Of a DNA stretch of 64,000 nucleotides, positions 9,538 through 17,702 are shown one piece after another; positions within the stretch are counted from its first letter, which is position 1; each line of letters opens with the position of its first letter. The DNA is from Actinomycetes bacterium (GTDB taxonomy: Bacteria > Actinomycetota > Actinomycetes > Propionibacteriales > Propionibacteriaceae): NCBI GenBank assembly GCA_023460935.1, contig JAEWOI010000006.1:36558-100557 (forward strand), given 5' to 3'. Below the pieces are notes generated by a model. The model did not search any database. It was not told the DNA's origin and saw only the letters and a list, made by a program, of their open reading frames with translations. The position numbers and the translations under genes were made by a program.

Positions 9538-11385
9538 ATGTCGGGTTCCTCCCGAATGGCTGATCGCCGCCGCTCGCCCTGGACCGGGCTCGCCGCAGTC
9601 TGGGCTGCCCTGGCGATGCTGCTCGGCACCGTGACCACGGTGCTCGCGCCGGCTTCAGCCAACGCCCTGCCGACGGTCACCACGGTCAGCGGCGTCACCC
9701 CCAAGCTCTCCGACACCACGCCCCGGGTCGGTCAGAAGCTGTCGGTGAACGCCGGCACCTGGACGCCGTCGACCGCTGTGCTGGACTACCAGTGGTACCG
9801 CGGCTCGGACCCCATCGCGGGCGCGACGTCGGCCGCCTACGTCGTTCAGCCCGTCGACCTCGGCCAGAAGCTGAAGGTCCGCGTTGCCGGCAGCCAGCCC
9901 GGGCTCGCGCCCGCCACCAAGGTGTCGGCGGTGACCTCGACGGTGGCCCGGGGCTACCTGACTGCGAAGCCGAAGCCGGTCCTGAACGACTCGACCCCGG
10001 TGGTGGACCAGAAGCTGACCGTCAGCGTCGGCAGCTGGGCGCCGGACCCGGTCTCGCTGAAGGTGCAGTGGTACAAGGAGTCGACCAAGGGCAGGACCAC
10101 CACGCTCACCGGCGCAACCTCCACCAGCTACGTCGTGAAGGCTTCCGACAAGGGCTACCGGTTGAAGGTGAAGGTGACCGGAAGCAAGGCCGGCTACTAC
10201 TCCGCGGCCGTGGTCTCGGCCAAGACCGGCCTGGTCAAGCAGTACAGCTTCAGCAGTGCGCCGAAGCCGGTCGTCAAAGGGGAGGCCAAGCCCGGTGGGA
10301 CGCTGAGCGTGACCACCGGCTCGTGGACACCGGCGCCGGACAGCTTCGCCTACCAGTGGTACCGCTCCGGCAAGGCGATCGCCGACGCGACCCGGACCAG
10401 CCTGGTGGTGGCCGAGGCCGACCTCGGCCTGCCGATCACGGTGAAGGTGACTGCGGTCAAGGCCGGCTACAAGACGGTGACGGTGACTTCTGCGGCGGTC
10501 ACCCCGCGCGGCCCGGAGACCGACCTCCGCGTCGGCTCCTTCAACCTGTCCGGACAGAACAACGATTCCAAGGCGTCCGGTGACTTCGAGGAGTGGAGCA
10601 AGCGGATGCCGCGGGTGGTCACCCAGATCCTCGATCGGCAACTCGACGTGGTGGGCCTGCAGGAGGCCTACCAGGGGACCACCCAGTACATCCAGCTGCG
10701 CAACGCCCTGAACGCCAGGGGCGGCACCTACGAAGTGGTGGACACCGACAAGTCCACCTCGGCCGCCACCCGGATCATCTACGACTCCCAGACCCTGGAA
10801 GTGGCCGACCACGGATACTTCAAGTACGCCAACCAGGTCAGCGGCAAGACCAACCGCTACCTCGTCTGGGCCGTGTTCCGGCACAAGGTCACAGGCAAGC
10901 GGTTCTTCTTCGCCAACACCCACCTGAGCCCCAACAGCGCGACGGTCAAGATCCGCGAGTGGCGGGAACTGGTCACCATGGTGGGCAAGCTCAACACGGG
11001 CAAGCTGCCGGTAATCACCGTCGGAGACTTCAACACCTCCAAGTTCGACGACGAGACCAAGGAACTGCTCCCGGCGATGAAGGCTGCCGGGTTCGGCGAC
11101 GTAATGAACCAGCAATTCGAGGTGAACCCGCCGGTGAACCCAAGGGCGGAGAAGGTCGTCAACGGCTGGATCGGTTCGTTCAACAAGTACCGCCGCGACA
11201 TCACCTCGTACTCCTACAGCACCAAGCGGTACAAGGTCGGCAACGTGATCGACTGGATCTTCGTCGCCAACTCCCTGCGGGTGAAGCAGTGGGAAGTGGT
11301 CATCGACTACAACCCCTCGACCCTCAGGATCGACGGCGTGATCCCGTCCGACCACAACATGGTCGCAGCGGTGGTCGTGCTCTGA
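9538..11385 (+). CDS. Secreted endonuclease/exonuclease/phosphatase-fold protein with three Ig-like repeats
   Basis: 615 aa. A Sec-type signal peptide spans about residues 1-43 (Arg-rich start, hydrophobic core, ASANALP cleavage region). Three ~90-residue repeats follow (about 45-135, 140-235, 238-330), each with W-x-P, a YQWY or QWYK strand, AT-x-x-x-Y and a closing VKVTGSKAGY-like strand. The C-terminal ~285 residues are an EEP domain: RVGSFNLSG, the metal-binding Glu in VVGLQEAY, NTHLSP, TVGDFNTS and the terminal SDHNMV histidine. It should be an exported phosphodiesterase or nuclease; the substrate is unknown. GAAAGGA seven bases before the ATG is a good ribosome site. Confidence 0.85.
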   Translation: MSGSSRMADRRRSPWTGLAAVWAALAMLLGTVTTVLAPASANALPTVTTVSGVTPKLSDTTPRVGQKLSVNAGTWTPSTAVLDYQWYRGSDPIAGATSAAYVVQPVDLGQKLKVRVAGSQPGLAPATKVSAVTSTVARGYLTAKPKPVLNDSTPVVDQKLTVSVGSWAPDPVSLKVQWYKESTKGRTTTLTGATSTSYVVKASDKGYRLKVKVTGSKAGYYSAAVVSAKTGLVKQYSFSSAPKPVVKGEAKPGGTLSVTTGSWTPAPDSFAYQWYRSGKAIADATRTSLVVAEADLGLPITVKVTAVKAGYKTVTVTSAAVTPRGPETDLRVGSFNLSGQNNDSKASGDFEEWSKRMPRVVTQILDRQLDVVGLQEAYQGTTQYIQLRNALNARGGTYEVVDTDKSTSAATRIIYDSQTLEVADHGYFKYANQVSGKTNRYLVWAVFRHKVTGKRFFFANTHLSPNSATVKIREWRELVTMVGKLNTGKLPVITVGDFNTSKFDDETKELLPAMKAAGFGDVMNQQFEVNPPVNPRAEKVVNGWIGSFNKYRRDITSYSYSTKRYKVGNVIDWIFVANSLRVKQWEVVIDYNPSTLRIDGVIPSDHNMVAAVVVL

Positions 11386-11398
11386 GCAGGGCTGCGGT

Positions 11399-12181
11399 TC
11401 AGTAGTCGGCCGCCGTTTGCGCCGCCCGCGCACCGTACCCACCGCCGAAGAGCACGGCGTGGACGAGCAGCGGGTGCAGCTGGTGCAGGCCGATGAGGTC
11501 GCGCCAGTGGGCCGGAAGGTGCGTGCTCGCAGCGGCGTAGGCATCGAACACCGCCTCCAGGTGGGGCAGTCCGAACAGCGCCAGCATGGCCAGGTCGGTG
11601 ATCCGGTGGCCGCCGTGGGCCGCAGGGTCGATCAGGGTGGCTGCGGCACCGCTGAACAGCACGTTGCCGCTCCACAGGTCGCCGTGGATCCGGGCAGGCG
11701 GCGCCCCGTCGTCGAACTCCCCGGCGCCGATCCGCCCGGCCAGCCGCTCCACCACGGCAAGCCCCGACCCGGTCAGGGCGCCCCGGCTGTGGGCGGTGCG
11801 GGCATAGGGCAGCACCCGTTGGCCTGCGTAGAAGCTGCCCCACCCGGCCTCCGGACGCAGGCGCAGCGGCGCGTCGCCGATGTAGCCGTCGCCGGCCCAG
11901 CCGGCCGGCGGGCTGCCGAAGGCCGGCGCGCCGGAGTCGTGGGTCACGACCAGCAGCCGCCCGAACTCCTGTGCGGCGGTTGCGGTCGGCTGCCGGGGCT
12001 CCACCCGCGAGACCGTGATGCTGTCCGCGCCGACGTCGAGGACGGCCACCACGGGCACTCCGCCCGGCACAGCCAGCCAGCGCAGGCCGGCGGCTTCCAC
12101 CTCGAAGAACCCCGGCGGGGCTCCGTCCCGGCGCTTGGTATGGCCTAGGGCTCGCCCACCAGTTCGGCCAGTTCCAGCCAT
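11399..12181 (-). CDS. Fructosamine kinase family protein
   Basis: 260 aa. The kinase-like signature HGDLWSGNVLF and the metal-site block IDPAAHGGHRITDLAML identify the fructosamine/ketosamine-3-kinase family, which phosphorylates sugar adducts on amines so that they decompose. It is slightly short of the usual 280-290 aa, mainly at the N-terminus. No in-frame alternative start lies between ATG 12181 and the conserved GAPPGFFEVEAAGLRWL region, so it overlaps the 3' end of the upstream ABC-F gene by 37 bp. It is the last gene of the minus-strand run that begins with sucB. Confidence 0.82.
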   Translation of the reverse strand: MAGTGRTGGRALGHTKRRDGAPPGFFEVEAAGLRWLAVPGGVPVVAVLDVGADSITVSRVEPRQPTATAAQEFGRLLVVTHDSGAPAFGSPPAGWAGDGYIGDAPLRLRPEAGWGSFYAGQRVLPYARTAHSRGALTGSGLAVVERLAGRIGAGEFDDGAPPARIHGDLWSGNVLFSGAAATLIDPAAHGGHRITDLAMLALFGLPHLEAVFDAYAAASTHLPAHWRDLIGLHQLHPLLVHAVLFGGGYGARAAQTAADY

Positions 12182-13920
12182 GTGCCTTCCAGCTCCTCCT
12201 GCCGCGCAACGGCCTGCGCGAGTTCTGCGTCCAGTGCGACCAGCTTCTCGTAGTCAGCCGACTGCCGCGCCATCGCGGCGTGCAGGTCCTGGATCTGCGT
12301 GCCCACCCTGGCCAGCTGCGACTCCACCCTGGCCAGGTCCTTGCGGGCCTGCCGCTGGCGGGCGGCCTCGCTTGCCGTGCGCGCCGGAGCGGAGGCCGCT
12401 GCAGCCGGCGCCGCCGCAGCGGCGCGGCGCCTGGCCAGGTACTCCTCCACCCCGCCCGGCAGCAGCACGCAGCTCCCGTCGCCGAGCAGGGCGTACTGGA
12501 CGTCGCAGGTGCGTTCGAGGAAGTAGCGGTCGTGGGAGATCACGACGAGCGTGCCGGGCCAACCGTCCAGGTAGTCCTCGACCACGTTCAGGGTGTCGAT
12601 GTCGAGGTCGTTGGTCGGCTCGTCCAGCAGCAGGACGTTCGGCTCCTCCAGCAGCAGCCGCAGGAACTGCAGCCTGCGGCGTTCCCCGCCGGAGAGCTCA
12701 CCGATGCGGGTGACCAGTCGCTGGCCGGTGAAGCCGAAGTCCTCAAGGAGGCTGGAGGCGGAGGCTTCCCGGCCGGTGGCCAGGGTGGTCTGGCGCTGCA
12801 GCCGTTGCACCGAGTCGAGCACGCGCTCGGACTCGTCCAGTTCGGTGACGGCTTGCGAGAGGTGGCCCAGGCGCAGCGTACGACCCTGCCGCACCTTGCC
12901 CGACTGGGGCTTCAGTTCGCCGGCGAGCAGCCGCAGCAGCGTGGTCTTGCCCGAGCCGTTCACCCCGACGATCCCGATCCGGTCGCCGGGCCCGATCGAC
13001 CAGTCCAGCTGCTTGAGCAGCGTGCGCCCGTCCGGCAGACCGTAGCTGACGTCCTGCAGGTCGAATACGTCCTTGCCGAGTCGGGCGGTGGCGAACTCGC
13101 GCAGTTGCAGGCTGTCCCGGGCGGGCGGTTCGTCGCGGATCAGGGCATTCGCCGCGTCGATCCGGAACCGCGGCTTGCTGGTGCGGGCCGGCGGTCCCCT
13201 CCGCAGCCACGCCAGCTCCTTGCGCAGCAGGTTCTGCCGCCTGGCCTCGTTGGCAGCCGCCTGCCGGACGCGCTCGGCCCTGGCCAGGACGTACGCGGCG
13301 TAACCGCCGTCGTAGGCGTCCACCTCGGCGTCGTGCACCTCCCACACGCGGTTGCACACCGCGTCCAGGAACCAGCGGTCGTGGCTGACCACCAGCATCG
13401 CGGTGCCGCCGGCCTGCAACCGGTTGAGGTGTTCGGCCAGCCAGGCGACAGCCTCGACGTCGAGGTGGTTGGTGGGCTCGTCCAGCACGAGCAGGTCGTG
13501 CCCGGCCAGGAGGATCGCGGCCAGCCCCACCCGGCGGCGCTCGCCACCGCTCAGCTCCGCCACGGGGCGCGCGAGGTCGACGCTGCCCAGCAGGTGCGTG
13601 ACCACCGAACGCTTCCCGGCGTCGGCTGCCCAGACGTGGTCGGGACGGCCGTGCACTGCGACGTCCCGCACGGTGGCTCCGGCGGCGAAGTCCTCGGCCT
13701 GGCCGAGGTGCCCGATCGAGACCGACCGGTTGCGCACCACCTGGCCCGAGTCCGGTTCCCGAGCACCCGTCAGGAGCTCCAGCAGGGTGGTCTTGCCGTC
13801 ACCGTTTCGGCCGAGCACGCCGACCACGTCGCCGCTGTCCAGGCCCAGCGAGACCTGGTCGAGCAGGACCCTGGTGCCGAAGGCCAGCGAGATCCGCTCG
13901 GCGTTGACGAGGTTTGCCAA
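12145..13920 (-). CDS. ABC-F family ATP-binding protein (Uup/EttA-like)
   Basis: 591 aa with two ABC ATPase modules and no membrane segment. Walker A motifs are GRNGDGKTT (37-45) and GVNGSGKTT in the second half; both modules carry LSGGERRR signatures and LDEPTN Walker B motifs (with HLD and DLD). A charged linker with Arg-rich helices joins the modules, and the C-terminus (about 510-590) is a predicted coiled coil rich in Ala, Arg and Glu, as in Uup. Such proteins act on the ribosome; the precise role, including any antibiotic protection, cannot be read from sequence. Confidence 0.9.
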   Translation of the reverse strand: MANLVNAERISLAFGTRVLLDQVSLGLDSGDVVGVLGRNGDGKTTLLELLTGAREPDSGQVVRNRSVSIGHLGQAEDFAAGATVRDVAVHGRPDHVWAADAGKRSVVTHLLGSVDLARPVAELSGGERRRVGLAAILLAGHDLLVLDEPTNHLDVEAVAWLAEHLNRLQAGGTAMLVVSHDRWFLDAVCNRVWEVHDAEVDAYDGGYAAYVLARAERVRQAAANEARRQNLLRKELAWLRRGPPARTSKPRFRIDAANALIRDEPPARDSLQLREFATARLGKDVFDLQDVSYGLPDGRTLLKQLDWSIGPGDRIGIVGVNGSGKTTLLRLLAGELKPQSGKVRQGRTLRLGHLSQAVTELDESERVLDSVQRLQRQTTLATGREASASSLLEDFGFTGQRLVTRIGELSGGERRRLQFLRLLLEEPNVLLLDEPTNDLDIDTLNVVEDYLDGWPGTLVVISHDRYFLERTCDVQYALLGDGSCVLLPGGVEEYLARRRAAAAAPAAAASAPARTASEAARQRQARKDLARVESQLARVGTQIQDLHAAMARQSADYEKLVALDAELAQAVARQEELEGTWLELAELVGEP

Positions 13921-13922
13921 GC

Positions 13923-14684
13923 TCAGCGCCCGCGCATCGCCCGGTTGACGCCCTTCATCGACGGCATCGGGCCGCGGGGGAGCGGGGCCTTCGGCCGGAC
14001 GGCGTCGAGCGCCCGCAGCCTGGCCTTGACGTCGTTGACCTGGCTCGGTTCGAGCTTCTTGGGCAGCTTCTTCAGGTGGTCGGCGAGCTTGGCCAGCGGC
14101 ACCTGGCCCGCGCCGTCACCCATCACCACGGTCGTGACGGCGACGCCGTAGGCGACCTGCTCGTGCTTCCTGGCCTCGGCGGCGAGCATGGTGCGCACGC
14201 GGGCGGGAGCGCCCTCGCCGATCAGCACGATGCCGCCCGGACCGACGGCGCGGTGCACGACGTCCAGCTGCTTGTTGAAGGCCACCGCCGGGCTGGAGAA
14301 CCACTTCTTCTTGTCCAGCATGCTGAGCGCGACCTCCGCCGAGCCGGGCTGGCCGGCGTAGCGGGTGTAGGTGGCCTTCTTGGCCCGGTTGAGCAGCACG
14401 GCCAGCGCAGCGGTGATGCCGCCGGTGATGCCGAGGGTGAGCCACATCCACCAGGGCTGCCAGATCAGGCCGATCACGATCGCGACGACCAGCACCCCGC
14501 CGAAGGCCGCGAGCAGCAGCCGGTTGAGCTGCGGGTCGGCCTCGGCCGTCACCTTGTAGGTCTGCCAGAACTGCCGGTACCACGGCCAGTCCCGGGGATC
14601 GTTCGAGTTCTTCTTCGCCAGCTTGGCCGCCTTCAGTTCGGCCTTCTGCTTCGCGGCCAGTTCCTTGGCCTTCTCGCTTGCCAT
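13923..14684 (-). CDS. DUF4191 membrane protein
   Basis: About 253 aa: a Lys/Ala-rich N-terminal helix, two adjacent transmembrane segments (about residues 60-105), a soluble C-terminal domain and a basic tail. This matches DUF4191, which I recall next to lipA in actinobacteria; the function is unknown. Two ATGs overlap the lipA stop (ATGATG across 14682-14687). The second, at 14684, has the better spacing from GGAG, so translation is probably coupled to lipA. Confidence 0.85.
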   Translation of the reverse strand: MASEKAKELAAKQKAELKAAKLAKKNSNDPRDWPWYRQFWQTYKVTAEADPQLNRLLLAAFGGVLVVAIVIGLIWQPWWMWLTLGITGGITAALAVLLNRAKKATYTRYAGQPGSAEVALSMLDKKKWFSSPAVAFNKQLDVVHRAVGPGGIVLIGEGAPARVRTMLAAEARKHEQVAYGVAVTTVVMGDGAGQVPLAKLADHLKKLPKKLEPSQVNDVKARLRALDAVRPKAPLPRGPMPSMKGVNRAMRGR

Positions 14685-15634
14685 CATGCACTCCGGGTTT
14701 CTCTGCTGGCCTGCTGCTCGCGGGCCGCCATGGCCTGCCGGTACAGCCGGCCGGCACGGTAGGAAGAACGTACCAACGGTCCGCTCAGGACGCCGACGAA
14801 GCCGATCTCGGTGGCCTCGGCGGCGAGTTCATCGAATTCCTGCGGGGTGACCCACCGGTCGATCGGGTGGTGTCGCACCGACGGGCGCAGGTACTGCGTG
14901 ATCGTCAGCAGCTCGGTGCCGGCGGCGTGCAGGTCGCGCATGGCCGCACTGATCTCCGCCCTGGTCTCGCCCATGCCGAGGATCAGGTTCGACTTGGTGA
15001 TCAGGCCCTCGTCGCGGGACCAGCGCAGCACCTCCAGCGACTTGTCGTAGCGGAAGCCGGGCCGGATCTGCTTGAAGATCCGCGGCACGGTCTCGACGTT
15101 GTGGGCGAACACCTCCGGCCGGGTGTCGAAGATCTGCTGCAGCAGTTCGCGGCGCCCGGAGAAGTCCGGGGCCAGCATCTCCACGCCAACGCCGGGATTA
15201 CCGGTGTGGATCTGGCGGATGGTCTCCGCGTAGAGCCACGCACCCTCGTCGGGCAGGTCGTCGCGGCAGACCCCGGTGACGGTGGCGTAGCGCAGGCCCA
15301 TCGTCGCCACCGACTCGGCCACGCGGAGCGGCTCGCCGATGTCGTAGCCGGACGGCTTGCGCGACTCGATCTGGCAGAAGTCGCAGCGACGGGTGCACGA
15401 GTCCCCGCCGATCAGGAAGGTGGCCTCCCGGTCCTGCCAGCACTCGAAGATGTTCGGGCAGCCCGCCTCCTGGCAGACGGTGTGCAGGCCCTCGTCCTTC
15501 ACCAGCTGCTGCAGCTCGCGGTAGTCCGGCCCCATCGTGGCGGTCGTCTTGATCCACGGCGGCTTGCGCTCGATGGGGGTCTGGGCGTTCCGCACCTCCA
15601 GTCGCAGCAGGCGTCGAGGCTGGGTGTCGGTCAC
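14684..15634 (-). CDS. lipA: Lipoyl synthase
   Basis: 316-aa radical-SAM enzyme that inserts two sulfurs into octanoyl groups on lipoyl domains. Both iron-sulfur sites are visible: the auxiliary cluster C54-x4-C59-x5-C65 and the radical-SAM C80-x3-C84-x2-C87 (CTRRCDFC). The GTG at 15634 is chosen over a much longer open frame because homology starts there and a TACCAT box lies six bases upstream. lipB lies two genes upstream and sucB, a lipoylated substrate, three genes upstream. Confidence 0.95.
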   Translation of the reverse strand: MTDTQPRRLLRLEVRNAQTPIERKPPWIKTTATMGPDYRELQQLVKDEGLHTVCQEAGCPNIFECWQDREATFLIGGDSCTRRCDFCQIESRKPSGYDIGEPLRVAESVATMGLRYATVTGVCRDDLPDEGAWLYAETIRQIHTGNPGVGVEMLAPDFSGRRELLQQIFDTRPEVFAHNVETVPRIFKQIRPGFRYDKSLEVLRWSRDEGLITKSNLILGMGETRAEISAAMRDLHAAGTELLTITQYLRPSVRHHPIDRWVTPQEFDELAAEATEIGFVGVLSGPLVRSSYRAGRLYRQAMAAREQQASRETRSA

Positions 15635-15640
15635 CCGGCA

Positions 15641-15646
15641 ATGGTA
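15641..15646 (-). promoter_or_regulatory. Putative -10 box for lipA
   Basis: TACCAT on the minus strand, six bases before the lipA GTG; it suggests lipA has its own start besides read-through from lipB and the MFS gene. Confidence 0.45.
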
Positions 15647-15666
15647 ACCGGGCCGGGGCGCTACCC

Positions 15667-16893
15667 CTAGCCGCGGCGGCCGCGGTGGAGCCCGGCGTCC
15701 ACCCGGGCCGTCCAGTAGCCCACCCACGCCGTGCCCGCGGCCATCAGGGCGCCGAGTGCCACCGGCACGGCGACGAGCGGCAGCGCCGCGGCGGCAGCGC
15801 CCACCAGCAGCGGGCCGGCGCTGGCGCCGAGGTCGCCGCAGAGGCGCCACGCGCCCAGGAACTGGGCCCGTCCGGCCTGCGGCGCGGTGTCCGCTCCGAG
15901 GGTCATCACGATCCCGGAGCCGAGCCCGTTGCCGATCGCGATCAGCACCATCACGGCGGCCACCGACCAGGCAGTGGTGGCCAGCGGCAGCAGGAAGCAC
16001 GCCACCGCGACCGCGCCCACCACGGGCACCGCGACGGCGGCCCGGCCCCTGGTGTCCATCAGCCAGCCGCCGGGCAGGAAGAACGCGACGTCGACGGCCG
16101 CCGCGACGGCGAAGACCAGGGAGATCGCGCCTGCGCCCATCCCGACGTGTTCGGCCCACAGCGGGAACAGGGCGGTGCGAAGCGCCCGGCTGGCGCTGAT
16201 CACCACGACGGCCACCCCGACTGTGGCCAGGGCGCGGCGGTGCGTGCGCACCACTGCGCCCACCGTGAGGTGGCCAGTGTCCCCGGCCAGGGCCCGCTCC
16301 TCCCGGCCGAGGTCGGGCATCAGCCGGGCCAGCCCGGAGCTGGCCAGCGATGTCACCACGGCGAGCCAGAACACTGCGCGCAGACCGGCCAGCTCGATCA
16401 GCCCTGCCCCGAACAGCGGACCGAGCAGCAGGCCGATCCGGTGGCTACCGCCCAGCCCCGACATCGCGCGCGCCCGGAACCCGGGTGGGACCACGTCGAT
16501 CAGGTAGCCCTGCCTTGCCATCATGAAGGTGGTCCAGGCCATGCCGCTGACGGTCACGGCCACCGCCAAGACCGGCCAGGACGTGGCGAGGGCCGCGGCG
16601 CCCATCGCCGCCGCGTCCAGCAGCCCGGCCAGCACCAGGGCCCGGCGTTCCCCGATCCGGGCGATCAGGGCGCCGACGGGCAGGGCCGTGACCAGGCTGC
16701 CCACCCCCACCAGGGCGACCACCACGGCCGCAACGGAGACGTCCGCGCCGAGGTCGCGGGCACGCAGGGCGAGCACCGGCAGCACGGCGCCGTGGCCGAT
16801 CGCGTTGACGACCGTCGGGCCGTAGGCGGTGAGCCCTACGTCGCGGAGGCGGAACGGCTCGGGGTCGGAGGGCACCCCGGAAGTGTGCCTCAT
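15667..16893 (-). CDS. Major facilitator superfamily transporter
   Basis: 408 aa with about twelve hydrophobic segments in two halves and a loop-2 motif variant (GALIARIGERRALVLAG) typical of drug:H+ antiporter-like MFS proteins. The substrate is unknown. It is inserted between lipB (41 bp upstream) and lipA (32 bp downstream), an odd place for an exporter; a link to octanoate or lipoate handling is speculative. The ATG at 16893 is the first in-frame start before the first membrane segment. Confidence 0.83.
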   Translation of the reverse strand: MRHTSGVPSDPEPFRLRDVGLTAYGPTVVNAIGHGAVLPVLALRARDLGADVSVAAVVVALVGVGSLVTALPVGALIARIGERRALVLAGLLDAAAMGAAALATSWPVLAVAVTVSGMAWTTFMMARQGYLIDVVPPGFRARAMSGLGGSHRIGLLLGPLFGAGLIELAGLRAVFWLAVVTSLASSGLARLMPDLGREERALAGDTGHLTVGAVVRTHRRALATVGVAVVVISASRALRTALFPLWAEHVGMGAGAISLVFAVAAAVDVAFFLPGGWLMDTRGRAAVAVPVVGAVAVACFLLPLATTAWSVAAVMVLIAIGNGLGSGIVMTLGADTAPQAGRAQFLGAWRLCGDLGASAGPLLVGAAAAALPLVAVPVALGALMAAGTAWVGYWTARVDAGLHRGRRG

Positions 16894-16934
16894 GCCACCG
16901 ACGCTGCGACCCGGCCGGCACGGGCGGCGCCGGC

Positions 16935-17702
16935 TCAGCCGGTGAGGCCGTAGCTGACCACCGGCTGAGGCTCCGGGACGGCCGGGCGCAGGTCGGGCGC
17001 GGACTCGAACGGCTCGAAGCCGAGCAGCCCAACCAGGTGCGGCTCCAGCGCTCGGGCCACCTCGACCAGCGACGGCGCCGGGTGGTCGAGCTCCGCCGCG
17101 AGCGAGGTCACTCCTGCGTCGGTGATCCCGCAGGGCACGATCCGCCCGAAGTCAGCCAGGTCGGAGCTCACGTTGAGCGCGAAGCCGTGCATGGTGGTCT
17201 GCCGGGTCACCCGGATGCCGATGGCGGCGATCTTGCGGTCCGGACGCCACCCGTCCGCGGCCAGCCACACCCCGGTGCGCCCGGGGATGCGTCCGGTGGC
17301 CAGCCCGTAGCCGGCGAGCAGGCGGATCAGGGCCTCCTCGACGCGCCGCACGTAGTCGACGACTCCGATGCCCCGTGGCAGGAAGACGATCGGGTAGCCG
17401 ACCAGCTGCCCCGGTCCGTGGTAGGTGATCTTCCCGCCACGGTCGACGTCCACCACCGGCGTGCCGTCCAGCGGCCGCTCGTGCGGTTCGGTGCGCCGGC
17501 CGGCGGTGTACACCGGCGGGTGCTCGACGTAGATCACCTGCGGGCCGAGCTCGCCGGCAGCCACCCGGGCGTGCACCTGCCGCTGCAGGTCCCACGCCGC
17601 GTGGTAGTCGGTGAGCTCGGCTTCGGCCAGCCCGACATAGCGGAACCGGACCGGGCGCGGGTCGGCGACCTGCTCGCGGTTGGGCTCGACGGGGGAGGTC
17701 AC
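16935..17702 (-). CDS. lipB: Octanoyl-ACP:protein N-octanoyltransferase
   Basis: 255 aa; transfers octanoyl groups from acyl carrier protein to lipoyl domains, the step before LipA. The family block RGGKITYHGPGQLVGYP, the catalytic Lys157 in RKIAAIGIRV and the acyl-accepting Cys191 in IVPCGI are all present. GTG 17702 overlaps the sucB stop by four bases (GTGA), so expression of the octanoyl donor enzyme is coupled to one of its acceptor proteins. Confidence 0.94.
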   Translation of the reverse strand: MTSPVEPNREQVADPRPVRFRYVGLAEAELTDYHAAWDLQRQVHARVAAGELGPQVIYVEHPPVYTAGRRTEPHERPLDGTPVVDVDRGGKITYHGPGQLVGYPIVFLPRGIGVVDYVRRVEEALIRLLAGYGLATGRIPGRTGVWLAADGWRPDRKIAAIGIRVTRQTTMHGFALNVSSDLADFGRIVPCGITDAGVTSLAAELDHPAPSLVEVARALEPHLVGLLGFEPFESAPDLRPAVPEPQPVVSYGLTG

